A DNA stretch of 64,000 nt from Trichinella spiralis. Its lineage: Eukaryota > Nematoda > Enoplea > Trichinellida > Trichinellidae. The position numbers and the translations under genes were made by a program. Shown piece after piece: positions 60,237 to 64,000 of this stretch (its first letter is position 1; each line of letters starts with the position of its first letter). The notes under the pieces were generated by a model. That model was not told the DNA's origin, searched no databases, and saw only the letters and a program-made list of their open reading frames with translations. Where the stretch lies: the NCBI GenBank assembly GCA_000181795.3, contig CM012953.1:17659241-17723240 (forward strand), read 5' to 3'.

Positions 60237-63200
60237 ATGAAGAAGTTCTGGGAACTCGAATCCATCAGCCTCCAGCAACATGAAGGCAAAACGACCCAAG
60301 ACGCGGTAAGCCGTCAATTCTTTGATACATTAACACATAATGGGTCACGTTATTCCGTGGGGTTGCTGTGGAAGCTCGCTGTAGTCCAACTACCAGACAA
60401 TTATACACTAGCTGAACGCAGATTGTGATCTGTAGAACGAAGCTTGATGAAGGACCTGGTTAAGCAACGCGAATACAGTACGGTGATCAACTAATACCTT
60501 CGACAAGGAAGGGCGGAGGAGATGACTACCCAAACGGGACAACCCGGTAGAACTTGGTATGTCCCACACCATGCCGTGTACAAAAACACGGATGGTCAGT
60601 TGAAATGTCGGGTAGTTTTCGACGGCTCAGCCAAATATGCCGGTGTCTTCCTGAATGACAATCTTGAGACTGGTCCAAACCTCCAGGCAGACCTGGTAGG
60701 GATCCTGCTGCGTTTCAGACAGTATAGGATTGCGGTCCAAGCGGATATAGGAAAAAGGTACTTGCAAGTCGGGCTGCAAACAGATGACAGAGATGCGTGC
60801 CGCTTTCTTTGGCGTGACTGTAGGACGTATGCACCACCGCGACGGTATCGACTTACCCGCGTGTGCTTCGGGTTAGCATGTTCCCCTTACCTTGCGCTCA
60901 ACATGATTAAAGCTCATGCGGAGCTCAACCCTGGTGAAAACAACCAAACGGTCGAACTAGCGCTATCCAAAAGGTATGTGGACAACCTAGTCGTGAGCTG
61001 CGACGGTGAAGCTGAGGTGAGAGACTTGATCCACAGAGTACCGGTGTTCCTCAGGAAAGGTGGCTTCCACCTCAAGAAATGAACCTACAATCAAACAGCC
61101 TTACTGGATACACTTCCAAGTGAAGATGTGTCAAAACATGGTGAAAGGGAACTCGGAAAAACCCTTGGGATCTATTGGGGGAAGGATGAGGACATCCTCA
61201 CCTTCCAACCACCTGCCACCTCAACTGCCTGATCCTATCACACCAAAAGGCAAATGTAGAGCCTCGCAGCTCGAGTGTAGGACCCGTTTGGTTACATAGC
61301 GCCGTTTACCGGTCAGATGAAGGTGTTGTTCCAATCTCTGTGGACAGCAGGGGTTGACTGGGACACACCATTACCACCAGGGGTGGAACGACGCTGGCGC
61401 GACTGGATGGAACAACTCGAGATGCTGCCCAAAATAAAAATTTCCAGAGCATGGATCCCTTATCCGGTAAACCGGGTACGAAGGATAGAACTCCACATCT
61501 TCGGTGATGTATCCCAAACAGCATATGCGGCTTGCGCCTATATCCGAGTGGAATCAATGGACCACCAAATGTCAGCAAATTTAGTGATCTCGAAAAGCCG
61601 AGTGGCTCCACTAAAGCAAATCAGTCTCCCTCGGCTGGAACTGATGGCAACACTATTGTGTGCTAGACTGAAAAGATATCTAGAGAAGGAACTGACATTA
61701 CCAATGCAGGAGACCATCTGCTGGAGCGACAGCAGGGTAGCTCTGGCCTGGATCAAGGGATCACCCACCCGCTGGAAGCCGTTAGTCGCAAACCGAGTGC
61801 AGGAAATCCAGGAATCAGCGTCCCCCCAGTGTTGGAGATATTGTCCAAGTAAAGAAAACCCAGCGGACATTTCCAGTCGAGGTTGTTCGCTAGGCACTCT
61901 AATAAACACAGCCCTGTAGTGGCACGGCCCACATGGCTGATGCAAGACAGAGAAAACTGGCCAACGGAGCCAGTAGCGAGAATAGACGACAACGAGCACC
62001 TTACAACTGAGCAGAAAACTGTTAAGGTCTTAGCCAGCCAGATAGATGGCTGCGGGTTTGAGCAGGTAATCAACCCAACCCGGGATAGTCGTTATGAGAC
62101 ATTAATCTGAGTAACCGCTTACCGTTTGCGCTTCGCGCGAAACTGCCAAAGTCCAACGAGCGAGATAACGAACGATGTTAATCTTTCAGTGAAGGAATTA
62201 TCCGACGCTGAAGCACGATGGCTCAGAGAAGTCCAGGTGAAGGAGTTCGGCATCAAGCCCGACTCTGCTGAACGGGTGAGGGAGTTTGAACCGTTTTTAC
62301 ATCAAGATGGATTGCTGACGGTGGGCGCAAGTCTTAGGCGGTTCACTATGCCTCCAGAGTCCAAACATCCAATCATCATCCCACACAATCACCCGGTGAC
62401 AGAGCTGCTAATCAAAGACCACTACGTCAGGCAGATGCAGGCTGGCATCAATCAAATAGTGGTAGCCATCAGAACAAGATTTTGGATCACCAGAGCCAGA
62501 AACTCGGCAAAGAAGGTGATCCTTTCATGCCCGGTATGTCGCAGAGAGGATGTGCAACCCTATCGACTCCGAATGGGTGACTTCCCGGCCGACCGAGTGA
62601 CAGAATCACCACCATTCATCCATACCGGTGTGGACTTTGCAGGTCCACTTTTTGTCCTCCCAGAAGTGCAGGGGCGCGATGTCTGAGTGAACAGGGCCTA
62701 CGTCTGCATATTTACATGCATGATGACCAGAGCGGTACATCTAAAGCTCCTGAGAGAGCAGACAACGGACAGTTTCTTACAAGGTCTTCAGAGATTTATC
62801 TCCCGCAGAGGCCGACCTCGAGTGATACAATCCGATAACTTCTGGTTTTTCAAACTGGCAGACACATTCATCCAGTCCCTGTTCAGAGATTCTGACTGGG
62901 AGAAACTGCAGCGCAAGCTCAATGAGGAACGGATCCGGTGGAAATTCATCACACCAAGAGCCCGTTGGTGCGGTGGTTATTGGGAAAGATTCATCCTATC
63001 TATCAAGAATGCTCCGCGAAAGACAATTCGAGGAGCCTTCCTTAAATATGACGAGCTCCACACTGTTTTGTGTTAAATCGAGGCGCGCATCAACGATCGA
63101 CCGCTGGTGTTCATGGGTGATGACATCGCCAGTGAAGCAGCATTAACTCCTGCCCATTTCTTAATCGGCCGTGAGCTTTCACGACTACCGAGTTTGAGTA

Positions 63201-64000
63201 TTGGAATCTACCGGCGTGATGACTCCACATGTGGAGTAAGCCATTTTATAAGGAGATGGCGGTATCAGCAACGCATGACTGCCCAGCTATGGAAAAGATG
63301 GAAGCAAGAGTATGTCACCACCCTGACCACGCGTGGAAGATGGCGGAAAACTCAACAAGAGTCCAGAGTGGGTGACATTGTGCTAGTGCACGAACCCAGT
63401 ACTGCATGGATCAAATGGACGATCAGAAGGATCATTGAATTCCACCCAAGTGAAGACGGTGTAGTCATATCGGCGACGGTGAAAACCAGACGAGGAACGG
63501 TAACCCGATCTGCAAGATCACTCCGCCTGGTGGAACCATCCGGTGACGCATAAAACCCGGTGCACCTTTTTTTGGGTGGGAGGTGTTGAGAAATCTTTTC
63601 TCAATACCTACTCATCACTATCTAAAAAATCCCCGTGGTAACAAAGCATTGCTCCTGGTACGAAAACAGTTGCGCAACGGCAGTTGCACCCCTTGTTTTT
63701 CTTAATGGAAAACAATAGAATAGCAATTAAACCATCAAAAGATCTGCGTCCTGTCATATATCTGCCACAACTCTGGTGATCAGCTGCTGAAAAAGCGTCA
63801 AAGTGAAATGTGACTGACAGCGCACCTGTTCAGACTTCGGCTGAGCTGCACAGTCTAAGGGATTGTGCAACCTCGCTGATTTTTTAATTACTTTTCGATG
63901 ATCTAGGTCACCAGACGCGGAGTGAGATAAAAAAAAAGATATAGATACAAGTGAGGAGGGAGGAAGGAACACACGAACACGGAACACGCCGTCTTGAAAA
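60237..64000 (+). mobile_element. BEL/Pao fossil, runs off the window
   Basis: The order of parts is that of BEL/Pao pol. A polymerase lead-in (KKFWELESISLQ) is near 60240, a reverse transcriptase with the CRVVFDGSA block lies at about 60530-61080, and the A17-type/RNase H region (LHIFGDVSQTAYAACAY, then SRVAPLKQISLPRLELMA) at about 61320-61880. An integrase zinc region and core occupy about 62390-63100, with a C-terminal domain to 63553. A G-rich tract at about 63573-63583 is followed by the 3' LTR from 63584, the same family as the solo LTR at 3893-5314. No gag and no matching 5' LTR were recognised. It is broken, with roughly half a dozen breaks, and is old. Confidence 0.85.
63584..64000 (+). 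repeat. 3' LTR of the BEL/Pao element, cut by window end
   Basis: It starts TGTTGAGAAATC and aligns in segments with the solo LTR at 3893-5314. It lacks the 420-base insertion present there, and also a further stretch matching about 4572-4980. The right end lies beyond the window. Confidence 0.85.

Noticed and set aside
1-64000. CRISPR arrays, bacterial operons, riboswitches
   Set aside because: The exon-intron structures and gene content are eukaryotic; no spaced direct-repeat array was seen.

Overview
This window is nuclear DNA of an animal, most likely a nematode of the Trichinella type. The gene-bearing parts are AT-rich, introns are mostly 50-125 bases, many coding starts sit just after a splice-acceptor-like site (cis or spliced-leader), and there is an astacin-ShKT protease. 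BEL/Pao and Ty3/gypsy fossils and FLYWCH/MULE transposons crowd both ends. The assignment to Trichinella is an inference from composition and gene content. No bacterial features, CRISPR array or gene cluster for a defence or secondary pathway was seen.

Layout. Positions 1-9100 are a transposon graveyard: BEL/Pao pieces, a Ty3/gypsy fossil on the minus strand whose LTR was hit by a BEL LTR that was itself hit by another gypsy LTR, and two joined MULE transposase fragments. Positions 10052-45055 are a run of host genes: WARS1 (+), a divergent CK2-beta paralogue (-), tRNA-Asn (-), a small pogo/Tigger-type element, a second and conserved CK2-beta (-), COX4 (+), NAA40 (-), an ATRIP-like coiled-coil gene (-), RNASEK (+), ATXN10 (+), CTU2 (+), an astacin protease (+), a 1050-residue acidic protein of unknown function (-), a small secreted cysteine protein (+), mitochondrial citrate synthase (-), MBLAC1 (+) and a membrane-anchored PDZ protein (-). 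Positions 45056-47900 are AT-rich with no gene seen. From about 48 kb to the end the base composition jumps to GC-rich, and the sequence is layered LTR fossils: solo LTRs, a truncated gypsy element with an assembly gap, a nearly complete gypsy element at 54127-58855, and a BEL/Pao element that runs off the window.

Most host genes are housekeeping and unrelated to one another: tRNA charging and tRNA thiolation, respiration and the TCA cycle, kinase regulation, histone N-terminal acetylation, V-ATPase accessory function. Exon structures were worked out by hand from GT-AG sites and reading phase; for the multi-exon genes the exon sums are divisible by three. Poly(A) signals sit on or within about 20 bases of the stop in WARS1, MBLAC1 and citrate synthase, so 3' ends look compact.

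The most interesting unexplained items are the tandem CK2-beta pair with one divergent copy, the acidic protein with a three-fold basic/aromatic repeat at its C-terminus, the 136-residue secreted protein, and several gypsy LTR families that carry the gag start codon inside the LTR. I found no convincing new multi-gene biological system.
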